Below, piece by piece: positions 1-11,480 of a stretch of DNA of 64,000 nucleotides (positions within the stretch are counted from its first letter, which is position 1; every line of letters starts with the position of its first letter). The notes beneath the pieces were generated by a model. It worked only from the letters and a program-made list of their open reading frames with translations, was not told the DNA's origin and made no database searches. This DNA comes from Ridgeia piscesae. Its lineage: Eukaryota > Annelida > Polychaeta > Sabellida > Siboglinidae. The stretch is from contig JAODUO010000077.1 of the NCBI GenBank assembly GCA_025642075.2, forward strand, positions 477,501-541,500, read 5' to 3'. A program made the translations under genes and the position numbers.

Positions 1-780
1 ATTGGAAGTTTTGAAATTGTCAACATTTCTATGGGCTTAAAAAAGTAACTAAACAATTAAGTGGGCAGTTTACGTTCAACGTGTGTTATAGTCTTAAGAA
101 CATATAATTAATGTGACCGACGGCGTCCTTTCAGATGTGGTCATCTATGTATATCTATTTATCATGTTTTCACGCTTAAATAAACAAAATTCACGTAAAC
201 TTTTAAGTGGATTGGCTTGAAGCTAATTTAGCTCTTTTTTAAATTCAACTACAATGAATGCTGCTGCATGATGTATTGATTGTGGGGCCAGAGCAATTCA
301 TTTCAACCGCACACTGTAATACAATATGAGTAGATAATAACACACCACATTCAGTATATTTCACCACATCATAGAATGGTAGCATATGTTTGTGTAGTAC
401 AAAATACAAATTGCAAAATGATGCTACTAGCAACGTTGCATTATAAACATTGCACATCCCTTTCGACGTATTCGTGGGGCAGCAAGAAAATGCTGAACAG
501 TAAATCTTTGGATTATTGTGAACTGATCAAACCATCCCTGAGTAGCATAATTTGTTATCCACAGTTCTGTTAAGGTTATTGAGCTATGTTAGGTCATATT
601 AACCTTGATTTCGTTTCTTTTCAAATGCTTATTTGGTTTCTTTCTAAATCCTGTTGTTCCACTGAACCAAGGCTTCTGAACACCTTGTTTACATTTGACA
701 AGAGGCATGAACATTAGTTGTGGGTTGCGTGTAAAAATATGTTTTCTTTAGTTCCTTTTGATTCAGGCCAGTGACATTTA
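1..780. other. gene-free AT-rich stretch
   Basis: No open frame here has protein-like composition or usable splice signals. The short open frames overlap on both strands, as chance ORFs in AT-rich DNA do. Nothing else recognisable was seen. Confidence 0.5.
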
Positions 781-783
781 AAG

Positions 784-975
784 TGTTCTAGATATCTGCC
801 TAGTGCAGATGACATTTGTACTGTCTAGATATCTGCTTATGACATTTGTACTATCTAGATATCTGTATATGACATTTGTACTGTCTAAATGTCTATCTGC
901 TTATGAAATTTTTACTGTCTGCCTATGACATGATATTTGCACTGTCTAGATATCTGCCTATGACAGATGACATTG
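784..975. repeat. degenerate 30-bp tandem repeat
   Basis: About six imperfect copies of a roughly 30-bp unit built from a gacatttgtactgtc half and a tagatatctgcctat half. Two central copies are exactly 30 bp, while later copies carry insertions and deletions. It is non-coding. Confidence 0.75.
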
Positions 976-3168
976 TAGATATTCATTTATGACACGTGAC
1001 CAGTACACTGTAATACATTTTTTACACAACATGTAGATTAATTATAATATCAGTATTTGAAAAGGACTGCTGGTTATTTTTATTTTGTTGTGGTAAGTAA
1101 CATGTACGCATTTACAGTGGTAAGTATAGCTTTGCTACAGTAAAATAATAATGCTCAGTATCTCGTGTTTTTGTTTGTGTAGGTGGATATGTGAGAAATT
1201 ATATTTTTGTAATTTTGTTAACCAATATTATATTATTATTGTGTTTTATTACATAAGTTGTATTCACCTATGAAGTATGTAGCTTTCTTTTAGTGTCTAT
1301 CATTGTATATGTAATAAAAATTGTAAATATGTGTCAATATATACAGAGTATCCGAGTTTGAATTGCATTACATCACAACACGATAATGATATGTTGTTAC
1401 TATGATGCTGCACAGTGATATTGACCTTGTGATAGTCTGTACAAACCAGAAGTAGTGTATTGCTTGGATACTAGTGTCGTATGTACCCCGATTTTCACGA
1501 GACTTCGGAATGCCCTCTGGTGTTAAAACAAAAAATTCACAAAATATCACACAAACATATAATATTTAACAAAAATACAAAACTAACTCCTTATAATGCC
1601 ATTTATTGTGTAGTTTGTTGTCAACCCAGTGTAGTTTGTAGTGCTGTCACTGTCTCGGTGTCCACGGTTCTACAGTGCGTCCTAATGCCCATATGGTTTA
1701 TTCATGGTATGGATTTATTATCGGTTCCTTATCATAACGTCGCCGCGTTATGCTCTTCGGCTGTTTTCTAGCCGGGTTCGTGTATGACATGCATTGCATC
1801 GTTCATTTTAGTTTCTTTGTTTTTCTTTTCAATGGAGTGCTTTATTTCAGACAATTATACACATGTGTCGGTCCATACAACAGTTATGCTATCAATAAAG
1901 CACACTATATAGCAAGAAGTATGTTATTATATACAAAAAAAAGAAAATTAATCGGAAGACAAATCCACTGGCATTACACTTATAGGATATCATTATGAAT
2001 AATTATATATACTTTACCTATCGTCTTCTGAGCCTGTATGTCCGCCTAGTACAGCTACACTACTATGAATTTTGTGAATAGTTTCATAAATTTATTTTTA
2101 AAAATCGAAGCATTCTAGTACAAATCTTAATTTCGGCAAACATGCCTGAAGCACTGCTATAAATTGGTATTAGAAGAGATTTTCTGCATACATTGTTACA
2201 GCAGACGTGTCATTTATGAATACTGTTTCGTGTGACACTCGCCTAGGGTGGCTGGGCAGGCCACAACAGCTGTACGTCCCAGTCAGCCAGTGCGCGCTCG
2301 CGGCTATGTAGCTGGGACACTGAGGTCTCGACGTCAGCCGTGACGTCAGTGTCCAAGAGATCGTACGTCTACCCGCCACTGCTCCACTGCAGCACACGTG
2401 ACCACACTGGTTCGTGTTCACCGTGCACACGCATGGGCGTCCATCTTAGAGCTATTGCCACACGACATATTTATTAACATTTATTTAATATGTTTAGGAA
2501 TGATTTATTTGGGAGATGTGTCCGATATTGTTAGTTTTTTTATGAAGGTGGCTCCTCAATAGCGACTATTTCTGTCTTAAAGGAGGCGCCTGGCAAGTTT
2601 TCAATACCATGTATAACATAGGTTTACGTATAAGTTGTATTATTTTTGTCATGGATATATTTTGTACGGGCCGGATAAAAGCAAATTTTTCTTATAGCTA
2701 GGTGGACCCGAAATCTATTTAGACGTATATTCGTCAAACTATAATTACGTTACTTTTACACTTTATGCTTTATGTAACACGTACTACATATAATAATGAA
2801 GTAATCAACCACCTGTCTGAAATCTTAAATACAGATATGCCACAGTTGGATATGACCATTGCAAACTCGTTAGTGTAGCCGATGCACGGAAACAATCAGT
2901 CTACTCTCCACTAGCAAATGCTGGATCAGTTTCTATCATAGCATAGGTTTTTAACACCACTGCCTTGTTGAAATATTCACTGTAATTTTCTATGTCAAGT
3001 GGTCTGCTGAAAAGATCCACAAAGAGCTGAAAAAACTACAAAAAAAGAACAATTGTCAGACACACGTCAACCAACGTTGGACCTCCAGGTTGTCTATCGC
3101 TGGAAAGACCCTTTCCGCGAACCCCTAAATCGTGTGTGCCCGTGTCACCTGATCTTCCACTGAAAGAG

Positions 3169-3169
<1 letters not shown>
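976..3169. other. gene-free stretch
   Basis: No supported gene. A GC-richer island around 2,220-2,450 contains a TGACGTCA octamer near 2,341 (CREB/ATF-type consensus). It has a minus-strand open frame of 86 codons, but no splice context or recognisable motif supports coding. Confidence 0.45.
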
Positions 3170-3253
<84 letters not shown>

Positions 3254-3583
3254 TGTGTATATATATAAGTACGTGCTATGTGTGTGTTGGTGCGTGTGTG
3301 TGCGTGTGTGCGTGTGTGTATAAGTACGTGCTATTTGTGTGTTGGTGCGTGTGCGTGCGTGAGTGCGTGCGTGCGTATATATAAGTACGTGCTATGTGTG
3401 TGTTGGTGCGTGTGTGTGCGTGTGTGCGTGTGTGTATAAGTACGTGCTATTTGTGTGTTGGTGCGTGTGCGTGCGTGAGTGCGTGCGTGCGTATATATAA
3501 GTACGTGCTATGTGTGTGCTGGTGCGTGTGTGTGCGTGTGTGCATGAGTGCGTGTGTGCGTGAGTGCGTGCGTACATAAGCCA
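3170..3583. repeat. compound TG/TGCG microsatellite with higher-order unit
   Basis: The array starts with a pure GT run and continues with TGCG runs. It then becomes a higher-order pattern in which a block with tataagtacgtgctat followed by GT/GCGT runs recurs about every 115-120 bp. Open frames on both strands (Cys/Val or His/Thr repeats) are artefacts of the dinucleotide repeat. Confidence 0.9.
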
Positions 3584-3959
3584 TAACACGTCCTTAGGCT
3601 GGGGTACGGGAGACGAGGCCCGTGCAGACCCCCCAATACTTTCGAGACGTTAAATTCAGCGAGATGCTGCTAGTGTGTAAGTCTTCAAGTATATGCTGCT
3701 AACACGGACTTAGCGCATTTCGAAACGTAATTATTGGCATAACAATAACGACATTAAGACAATAGATATATAAAACTATATTACATCGCGCTGTTCATGA
3801 TAAACAAATACAAGCTTTTACAATATGAACGAATGCGAGAGCTGCTCTGTGGAGTACTTCTGCAGTAACTGACTCTTGTGTGAGCGAGTTTCTCGGCGGG
3901 ATGGAAGAGACACAAAATAACAAGTAGTAGCAAGTCGTGCAGGAGGCTCGTAGTTTGTA

Positions 3960-5000
3960 CTTGTGCGTTCATCTGGCGCAGACATCTGTTGTGGAAGGGA
4001 AGCTGATGGACACTAGTCCGTGGTGCCGCCTTACGCTATAATCATTAGAGTTCAACGTCTGGCTAGTGTACATAGACATTAGGCCGCAGGGGCAGATGTA
4101 CTCACCACTCACAACTTGAGATGCAGAGCGCTGCACACGATCTATGGTTTCAATGCCTGTCTTAGTGTGAAGTGACCAGGTGCAAACGCGCATTCACCTG
4201 TTGGCCTGACCAGTACCTCATAGGCTCGTACATTGTTGTCCTGAATTGGGGGTGGCGTCGCTTGCAGGGTTCTTTTCACTGAGCCAAGTGTCTTTCTTGA
4301 TTTGCTCTGCAAATGTTTGAACCATAACTTTGTGCCGACAGTAACACCCGGGTTTTCCTGGTTGTCTGTCCGTGTGATCTGCTGGTACTCTATGTAGTAA
4401 TCATTGATCGATGGCTTCGTTTTGGTTGTACCTGAGAGAATGGTGCACTTTGATACAGTGCATTACCATGTATTTGCCCAGTTGACAAGTTTGTTGTGGC
4501 CAGTGCCAAGTGGTCAGCTGGAGTGTCGATTTGACGGTAAACAATAATTTCATCGGCACACACGCGTTTCCGAGTCCACCCACCCTGTGCTGTCGTTAAT
4601 TTAGAATACAAACACCATCAGCCCCAGCACTGTTCCTTGGCTTGTGGCACTCCACAGAGAACGTCAACTGACTACGATCTTTGCCCACTTACGAATACGA
4701 CAACTGAGAAATGCACTAATCCAGAATTTTTATTTTCACTGATCCCGTTGTACTGGATCTGTCGAACGCGTTTTCACACGGAAGCCGTGTTGATTTGGAT
4801 GCAATGATATTGTAATTTAGATGTTGATCGATCCGGCTACACACAATGTGTTCCATTACGTTGCATGTGACGCAGTAAATGAAAGCGGTCTATAGTTAGA
4901 TGGCTTCGCCATGTCACATTTCTATAATCGAAAGCTATTAACTTGTAGGTATGTAATGTTATAGAAATTTGGCTCTAATATACAGTCAAAGCTGTTATAT
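3960..5000 (-). mobile_element. decayed non-LTR retrotransposon (LINE) reverse transcriptase
   Basis: The minus strand, read across several frames, gives ordered reverse-transcriptase landmarks. First is an NYRPLSFT-like stretch near 4,890, followed by MEHIVCSRIDQHL and QHGFR near 4,800. A degraded YADD box follows (YADEIIVYRQI) near 4,540. The C-terminal part, near 4,150, has HTKTGIETIDRVQRSAS and SVRRHHGLVS. This order is typical of jockey/CR1-type ORF2. Frameshifts and stops separate the pieces, so the copy is dead. The 5' limit is uncertain and may extend beyond 5,000. Confidence 0.8.
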
Positions 5001-5184
5001 AGAAAACGCGTCGCGGTGCTTGGAGTCTATCATGCACACAGGAAACCATTGGTGAATTGTCATTCTTGATTTGAAGATTTGAAGAATCGCGGCGCTAGTT
5101 TATACATGTATCTAACGAGGCAACGTGTTCAACTACCAAGTGAGGTGACGCCGATATTTCTGCAATCCTCAGGATTTTTCATAT

Positions 5185-5225
5185 CGCACCTCGGCTTCTC
5201 TGGGTACTAGCCAGCCACGCTACAG
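5185..5225 (-). mobile_element. fragment of the tRNA-derived SINE family
   Basis: A short segment (cacctcggcttctctggg, then agccacgctaca) matches the 3' body shared by the SINE copies at 28,955-29,210 and 26,640-26,965. Only this core is recognisable. Confidence 0.5.
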
Positions 5226-5721
5226 TTGTGTAGGCTGCAATAATTTATGATGCTTCAACAAAGGGATCTGAAGGTGGGAAATCCGCTTAACGACGAGCCA
5301 TGTAACAAAATCGACAACGAATTCAATTACACCGTGTTTGAGGACTTCTACCTTTCGCATGTTAACAAAATGCAAAGCTACCGGAAGCGACAAACGAGTC
5401 AAATGTCGTTTTCAAAGCACCCGCGGAATGGACTACAAGTCCTTTAAAGAACTCCTACTGTAGATGACCTGAAACGAAACGACTCCAAGATGGTCGTTGA
5501 GAATTTTACTCTAGGCCTACTGCATTTCTTGAATAAGCTGTGGCTGTTTGATGACGTTGTAAACCAGTGTCTCGTGGCTTAGAACTTAAGCCAGGTAGGA
5601 CCCAAGGCCTTATTCAAGTCGACGACACTGTGAAACAAATTGTTGTCTTTGACTTAGTCTTACTGAAGATCTGCTAGGTTGCTTAATTTGTCACACTACA
5701 TCGTTATAATGTTCAACAGTT
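5226..5721. other. no gene recognised (region 3' of the serpin)
   Basis: This lies directly downstream of the serpin stop codon and would contain its 3' UTR. No clear AATAAA on the minus strand could be assigned. Two overlapping open frames of about 60 codons on opposite strands show no known motif. Confidence 0.4.
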
Positions 5722-6762
5722 TCAACAATACACCTTAACAAACGTATGCATCAACACAAGTGCTACTTGCAGACCGAACAAAGAACCAGAAGAAAGGCTA
5801 CAGGCCGCATTTACATCATCACTGTCACCTGCATAGATTCCAATAGTGACGTCTGCTCTTGGCGATGTGACTAAACGACCGAGAAACAAAATGGCGCCTG
5901 TCGTGCGTTCCCGAACCAACAGAACGAACGGCCTATCGACGACGAATGTAGGCACGGGCGGCGGAAATGACGTCAGACCGATGATGGCGACACTCGCAGC
6001 CGCCGCCTCGGTTCCCGCCTCACCCACATCGATATGCATCGTATGCACGAAGTCGCTCAGAAACATCTCGTCATTATCGCTCACGCCCGTCAGATCCGCC
6101 GAGCTGCCAAACAGGTCGATGATGCCCATCGCTGTCAGAATTCTTGTCAGACCTAGCGTCGTCGTCAGGGAAAACTTTGGCATCGTTAACTTGACGATGC
6201 GTGGCGGAGGCATTCTGCGTGCGGCGGCGTCGAAGTTAGCCGAGTTGAAACGACCTTCCAGGCGAAAGAGGCCGATGTCGTCTGGCAGTATAACATACAT
6301 GGACAAATCTCCCGTGCTGTATGGCAGCTCGATGATTCGACAATGCAGGTCGTCAATGCTGGCGAACGAAAATCGCGCCTGTATAGTCATCATCTCCATT
6401 GCAACCATCTGTGTGCTTGAGATAAAGAATGCTCCCTTGCGAGTGTGGGGCACTTCGAATGGAGTTCGCCAGGGGGCCTTGAAATACACCGCGTTGACGA
6501 AAGCTGCGACGGTTCGGCGACTGATACTGCCTGCACTTAGCAACTGTTGGATGTTTCCTGCCGTAGTGTTGGACGTCCACTCGTTGATATAGAAGCGAGC
6601 ACCTTCTGGGTCGCCAACGAAGTCGAGCATCTGTAGGGAAGCATTGTAGAAATCTACGGCGATATCTTTAAAATCCGGTAGGAAGCGCTCTCGTCGCCTC
6701 GTGAACAAACCCGTGGCGACCAGCAACGAGCTGTTGTCGCTGTTGTCTGTGCTGTCGAGCAT
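5722..6762 (-). CDS. serpin, last exon (main body, reactive loop, C-terminal tail)
   Basis: This exon encodes most of a serine/cysteine protease inhibitor of the serpin fold. The acceptor cgttgcag precedes the exon's first codon (ATG) in phase 0, matching the donor of the upstream exon. Counting from the Met codon 6 bp upstream, serpin landmarks include FLPDFKDIAVDFYNA (about 29-43), INEW and GNIQQLLS, the breach-region VNAVYFKAPW (91-100), and ELPY with MYVILPD. The hinge GEAGTEAAAASVA (249-261) has Thr at P14 and small residues at P12-P9, the pattern of inhibitory serpins. The C-terminal signature DRPFVLLV...GAILFLGRL follows. The loop between hinge and DRPF is about three residues longer than in alpha-1-antitrypsin, so P1 cannot be fixed; Leu-Thr-Ser is a candidate. 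Unusually, some 45 residues follow the normal end: an acidic, small-residue linker and a hydrophobic tail. Typical serpins stop near LGRL(V)xxP. Confidence 0.93.
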   Translation of the reverse strand: MLDSTDNSDNSSLLVATGLFTRRRERFLPDFKDIAVDFYNASLQMLDFVGDPEGARFYINEWTSNTTAGNIQQLLSAGSISRRTVAAFVNAVYFKAPWRTPFEVPHTRKGAFFISSTQMVAMEMMTIQARFSFASIDDLHCRIIELPYSTGDLSMYVILPDDIGLFRLEGRFNSANFDAAARRMPPPRIVKLTMPKFSLTTTLGLTRILTAMGIIDLFGSSADLTGVSDNDEMFLSDFVHTMHIDVGEAGTEAAAASVAIIGLTSFPPPVPTFVVDRPFVLLVRERTTGAILFLGRLVTSPRADVTIGIYAGDSDDVNAACSLSSGSLFGLQVALVLMHTFVKVYC

Positions 6763-8109
6763 CTGCAACGAAGTGAATTTTTTCGTTTATATCAATAGCA
6801 CTTTCCAAAGTAGTTGCTATTTCTGACTGACTTCCGCGGTTAATATAATTATGATATGCCTAAGTTTGCTTACGTTAAGTGGTAAACCAGTGAAGTGGAA
6901 TAACCGCAGTTACCGCATGACATATAACGTATGTATTGCTGTCATGTTACCTGTAGGGGCCTACTGTAGCGTTCTCGGCATTGTTTGATAAAGATAAATT
7001 ATTGATAGACCTATGCACTGTATATTCGCTCAACAGGTGTGCGGATAAAACATACGGTTTATCTTATCCATCGCTGATTACAAACATACCGTTGCAGTTC
7101 ATCTTGTATATATTTCGGTATAACTTATCGGGATAACATGCAAGCTTTTACTGCAGTGCATGTGCGTCTAAATTTGCACATGATGTCAGATAATGTCCTC
7201 ATAAAACAAGCTCCGATCTGATTCTGGTGATTGTGCACCAATTTTACCAGTTCTTGAATAGGATCTTCATCTCTGTGGCTATATCTAGAACTGTGGATTT
7301 AGAGATTGCTGTTAGCAATCATCATTTCTGTACGTGCTGGCTGATAACACATCCGGTATCGCTTGGCCATCTTGTATCAGCACGTCTACAATTAGAATCC
7401 AATTGGACGACCTCTTCAGCTGAACGAGTCGTCTTATCGTGTGACGATCTGATGTTGTTAAGGGAGTTTGTTTTCTAAATTATTCGTTTCAGCGCGTTGA
7501 CGTCACAAAACATTTCTTGGTCAACGTACGTTTCTGTTTTGATCAGAATACCTTGGTGAATATTTAGGAAGAGGCGCACAAAAACCCTCCAACTGCATCC
7601 AATTACAAATACATTCTGGAGATTCACCAAAACCTTTAAAGCGAACTCGTAAGTTTAATGTTTTCATTTACTATTACGTTCTTATAACTACAACTTGCAT
7701 GTTGAATGTTTACTGCCTGCCAATTTGTGGTTAGTTATCGTTATATTTAGTTATCTTTATTCAGCTCGGAGCAATGTTAGCAACTTGAAAGATTCCGCCT
7801 GCAACATGGTCAACAAAACATCCAGTTTAAAAAAGAATTGATTTGCATCCAAAAGCCAGTAGAGTTAACCGCAATACCCTTTGATGTTTACTTTCCCACC
7901 CTCTAGACGGCAGACTTCCCGTTATAAATTACAGCTTTGCCAATTCTGGGCAAATGAGCTGGCATCCTCCCTTTAAACGGTTCCCTTTGCCAATATTTCA
8001 AATATGTCACGGTGCTAAATACAACTCCAGCCCTCACACAGTCCCATGAAACATATTCGGGCTAGATCCCCGGTTCCGATGCTAGTGACACGAAAGTATG
8101 CCTACCAAC
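6763..8109 (-). other. serpin intron
   Basis: The intron lies between the two recognised serpin exons. On the minus strand its donor is CTGCAG|gttggt and its acceptor cgttgcag|ATG, both phase 0. No further gene or repeat was recognised inside it. Confidence 0.8.
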
Positions 8110-8383
8110 CTGCAGGAGCCACTGGAATGACTGATGCGTGTCGTTTCCGTGGCCATAACGCAACGCTTCGACCATCTGCCGCCTGGTGTCGCCACGTGCT
8201 CCGGCCAGGGTGAGAACGAGGCTGGAGAAGACGCTAATCGGAGAGAAGAATACGTTTGCGGCGGCCGGGCCTTGTGTCAGTCGGTCGAAGAGACGCCAGC
8301 CAAAGTCATTGTTCGCCGCCACAAGTTGACTAACGTCAGCGTCGACGTGGACCAATACTATAGGTAGTATTATCAACAGATTC
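8110..8383 (-). CDS. serpin, N-terminal exon (signal peptide end, helix A)
   Basis: This 274-nt exon joins in frame to the exon ending at 5,722. It begins at acceptor tgtgttttag|GAATC with one base completing a split codon, then 91 codons. The first residues, NLLIILPIVLVHVDA, look like the hydrophobic core and cleavage region of a signal peptide. Helix A follows (NNDFGWRLFDRL), then the strongly conserved NVFFSPISVFSSL and LAGARGDTRRQM, and finally HQSFQWLLQ before the donor. The initiator Met must lie in an upstream exon; no candidate could be defended. The presumed product is secreted or membrane-anchored, about 440 residues. Confidence 0.9.
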
Positions 8384-10315
8384 CTAAAACACAGTCAGAC
8401 AATGTAAGTAAGGATCGCCCGAAGCGCGTAGAAATTCCTGGGTTTTAGTAGGCTTAACCTTTGGCTATAATACTCGTCCCCCAAGCCCCAGACGAGTAGT
8501 TATTTTCCATTCGCAATCTGACTTAGTAATAATTGAATAAAATAATTACGTTGCACTAACAATTATGAAGTTGATATGTATAATGTTTAAGTTTCATTGC
8601 AAGTCGACACGAGCTTGACGATGTCGACCAAAAATGGAGATTATGATTTTTCATGTGGGTGAGTAACATTTCAAAGCTGCTAATCCTCCTTGCCAGTAGG
8701 AAAATTCTTTCGCCTGACCCTTGTTTGTAAGGGGTCATCTCGTAACGTCGGTGTTTCGTATCAAATGAAATTACTTTAAGTTTCAATATTCATCCCCCAG
8801 TCTCAGGCAAAACATTTGTAAGGTTTGATATGATGATATATTATTATTAATAGCATCATTCCGACGCGTAAAGTATCGATTTCCAAAGCCGGCCGAAATG
8901 CATCTGAATCCCTCAAACGTAAGTTCTTTGATCTCCTGATAGATATCGCCGTTCCACCATTAGGCACGGCCAGTACTAATCTCAAGCAAAGACACTGAGA
9001 ATATAACAGCAGGGTGGTTTCAGCCACACGCTGCCCGTGTTAATGCAATGTTGGGATGTAGAAGCAAAATGTTGGAACACACAACTGTTCAGCTGCTCGT
9101 GCGATTGCGCGGAAATTGTTTATCCGTCCTCAAATTAACGCGGGCATTTGCGGTGTTCTCACAGGTGAAGCAGTCATGATTCGTGAAGTCGATAAACTTG
9201 TTCGTCTCGGCTAAATCAAGCACGTATCCTAGGGGATCTGCCAGGGCTACGGTATGATGCACACGTTGTTTCCAAGGCAAGCCAGTGTTGCTGGTTGCAA
9301 TACAACACATCATCTTAAACTATAGGGACGTTTATGAGTTTAGTTATCGAAATAGCGCTCGTACGAAATACACCAAATGTCGCTCAAAACGCCATGGGTT
9401 TAATTCAGGGAACCATAATAATAATAACAAATTATATGCGTTTTGCATGTTGCGTTATTTGTTGTGGCGAAATAAACGCAATGGCATCGATAGTTGAGGT
9501 TTTATATCAGGTTAGGCCAATTTACCTTCCCGCTGTGTAAACTTTACATCTGATTGATCTGACATTATGCCGCACGCAAGTCAAACATATATATAGTCGG
9601 TGGTTCGATAACATCGCATGTCTCGTTATCAGACTGACATTTCACAATGAGCGACTGGCGAAGTCAACTGCTATAACTGTACAGTTCGTCTCTGGACACT
9701 CCCCGACTTTACGGTGACGATCCGCCAAGGGTGCATAGCGTACGCAACGACGCCTGACTTGCGAGGATGGTTTACTTGGTTAAATAATAAATATTTATTA
9801 TTATTGATAACCTATTCACTGGTAGGGATGTGTGATACCAATAGCAACCTTGTTGAACCTCGCTACAAGACTATCACGAGTTCCAACGTTATGTTCAAGA
9901 TCGTAATTATAACTGACCTATCCATCATTCGACTAGTTGCTTAGCAAAACCTCCATAAAACGATGACAAAAAGGGCCGCCGAACACGTGCGTTTAGTTGT
10001 ATGTATTTTATTGACATTCTGGTTACAGAAAATGTCATTTATAAAAAAACATATAAGAAATGTTTTCAAGTGACGAATCTATGTAGTAATCTTTCATCTA
10101 GGAGATGTCATGCTGCAACATTCACTCATATCACGATTGTCAACATTGTAGGCAAAGGTAATGCTTGCAATCAACAACACTGGCTTGGAATCAACGTGTG
10201 CATCGTAACATAGCCCGGGTAGATCCCCTATGATGAGTGCTTGATTTAGCGGAGTCGAAGAAGTATCACGTGCATAGTTTTGGTTGTGACATAACTAAGC
10301 AATCCACGACTTACT

Positions 10316-10319
<4 letters not shown>
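8384..10319. other. no gene recognised (upstream of serpin exon)
   Basis: The missing serpin first exon and promoter should lie here or further right on the minus strand, but no unambiguous ATG-plus-donor combination was found. Several short ORFs on both strands have no recognisable domains. Confidence 0.4.
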
Positions 10320-10351
<32 letters not shown>

Positions 10352-10428
10352 TGCGCGTGCGCGTGCGCGTGTGCGTGTGCGCGTGCGTGCGTGCGTGCGC
10401 GTGTGCGTGCGTGCGCGTGCGTGCGTGT
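10320..10428. repeat. GT/GCGT microsatellite
   Basis: A pure GT run changes into GCGT and GTGC runs. The open frames through it are repeat artefacts. Confidence 0.95.
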
Positions 10429-11109
10429 AGCTAAAAACAAAAGCAAACGCGTTCAACACACAAACAAAGCCACCCGTACGTGACATAGACAGAGGCAAGT
10501 GTCACTCAACATATATCAGCGGGTACGTACATGTTATGAGCCTGTGACGTAACGCAGGGACTACTGCGGCCAAGGACTGGCCATCGATCCGTGGCCGAGG
10601 TCAGGTCGACCCCCGCTGAGGGAAGAAATCAAACTGCAGGTTCCAGTCCTACCTGGGGCCCGCTGCGTTTCAACTTTACCGGCGGCTTCTCTCGGCCAAG
10701 TTGACGTGCAACCGTGGTGACGTAATTATGGTGTTAATTATGTCACGGCAATCAGCGTCCCGTAACCACTGTGTACTGATGGTCATCTACACTTCTCAGG
10801 TATGTCCAGTGTTGACGATATAACACGCTGGACTTGTAAACCCTTCGCTGAGTGGTCGGGTCAAAAGGTCAACGGTTCCTGGATATTTTTAGATTCCCGG
10901 AGACCAGTTGGCCGAGACGGGGGATGCCAGGAAGTCGACTACCCGGAAGTCTCGGGCGTCCAAAATAGTTTGCCTCGTTGTTATTGTGGATAGCCCGGTC
11001 GTCGTGGAAACGTTCCGGTCAATATGAAAACGTGGATTTGATATGTCGTCTCTGCGCTGTCGCGCTCAGCCCAGTGTGCACGACACGAGGAGAAAATAGT
11101 ATAGTTTCA
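10429..11109. other. no gene recognised
   Basis: Moderately GC-rich single-copy sequence. A 63-codon open frame near 10,802 has no known motif and no support. Confidence 0.4.
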
Positions 11110-11480
11110 GCTATTTCTGTAGTGAGTTATCAGTAGTCTATGTGGCTTGTTTTGACGAGCGTACAGAATTATCTCAGTCTAATATTATATTATACGCTGA
11201 CGGTTCCCCAATAAAATATTAATAATCGGGTGTTTCCCTGAATTATAATATATATATATATATATATATATGTGTGTAAATATTAGTATAGACATATAGC
11301 TCACCAGAAACTGTTAATTGCCCTCCCCCTAATGACCAACAAAAACTACATCCTAAAGCTTACAATTATTCATTTTTTTGAGAACCTTCGGCGTATAATA
11401 TAACATGAGAGTGAGATAATGTTTTACGCTCGTCAAAACAAGCCACATAGGCTATTGGTAACTCACTACAGCAATAGGTG
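11110..11480. mobile_element. MITE-like element with about 85-bp terminal inverted repeats
   Basis: The left arm (about 11,112-11,205) and right arm (about 11,387-11,478) are imperfect reverse complements. They share the near-exact core acgagcg / cgctcgtcaaaacaagccacata and flanking gtagtgagtta / taactcactac. Between them is AT-rich DNA with a TA microsatellite (11,249-11,271). The length of about 370 bp, the absence of coding potential and the long inverted repeats fit a miniature inverted-repeat transposable element. Target-site duplications were not resolved. Confidence 0.75.

Noticed and set aside
2170..2430. 86-codon minus-strand frame in a GC-richer island
   Set aside because: No domain, no splice partner and no codon-usage support visible by eye.
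5846..6592. 248-codon plus-strand frame
   Set aside because: Exact antisense of the serpin exon, which has strong domain support.
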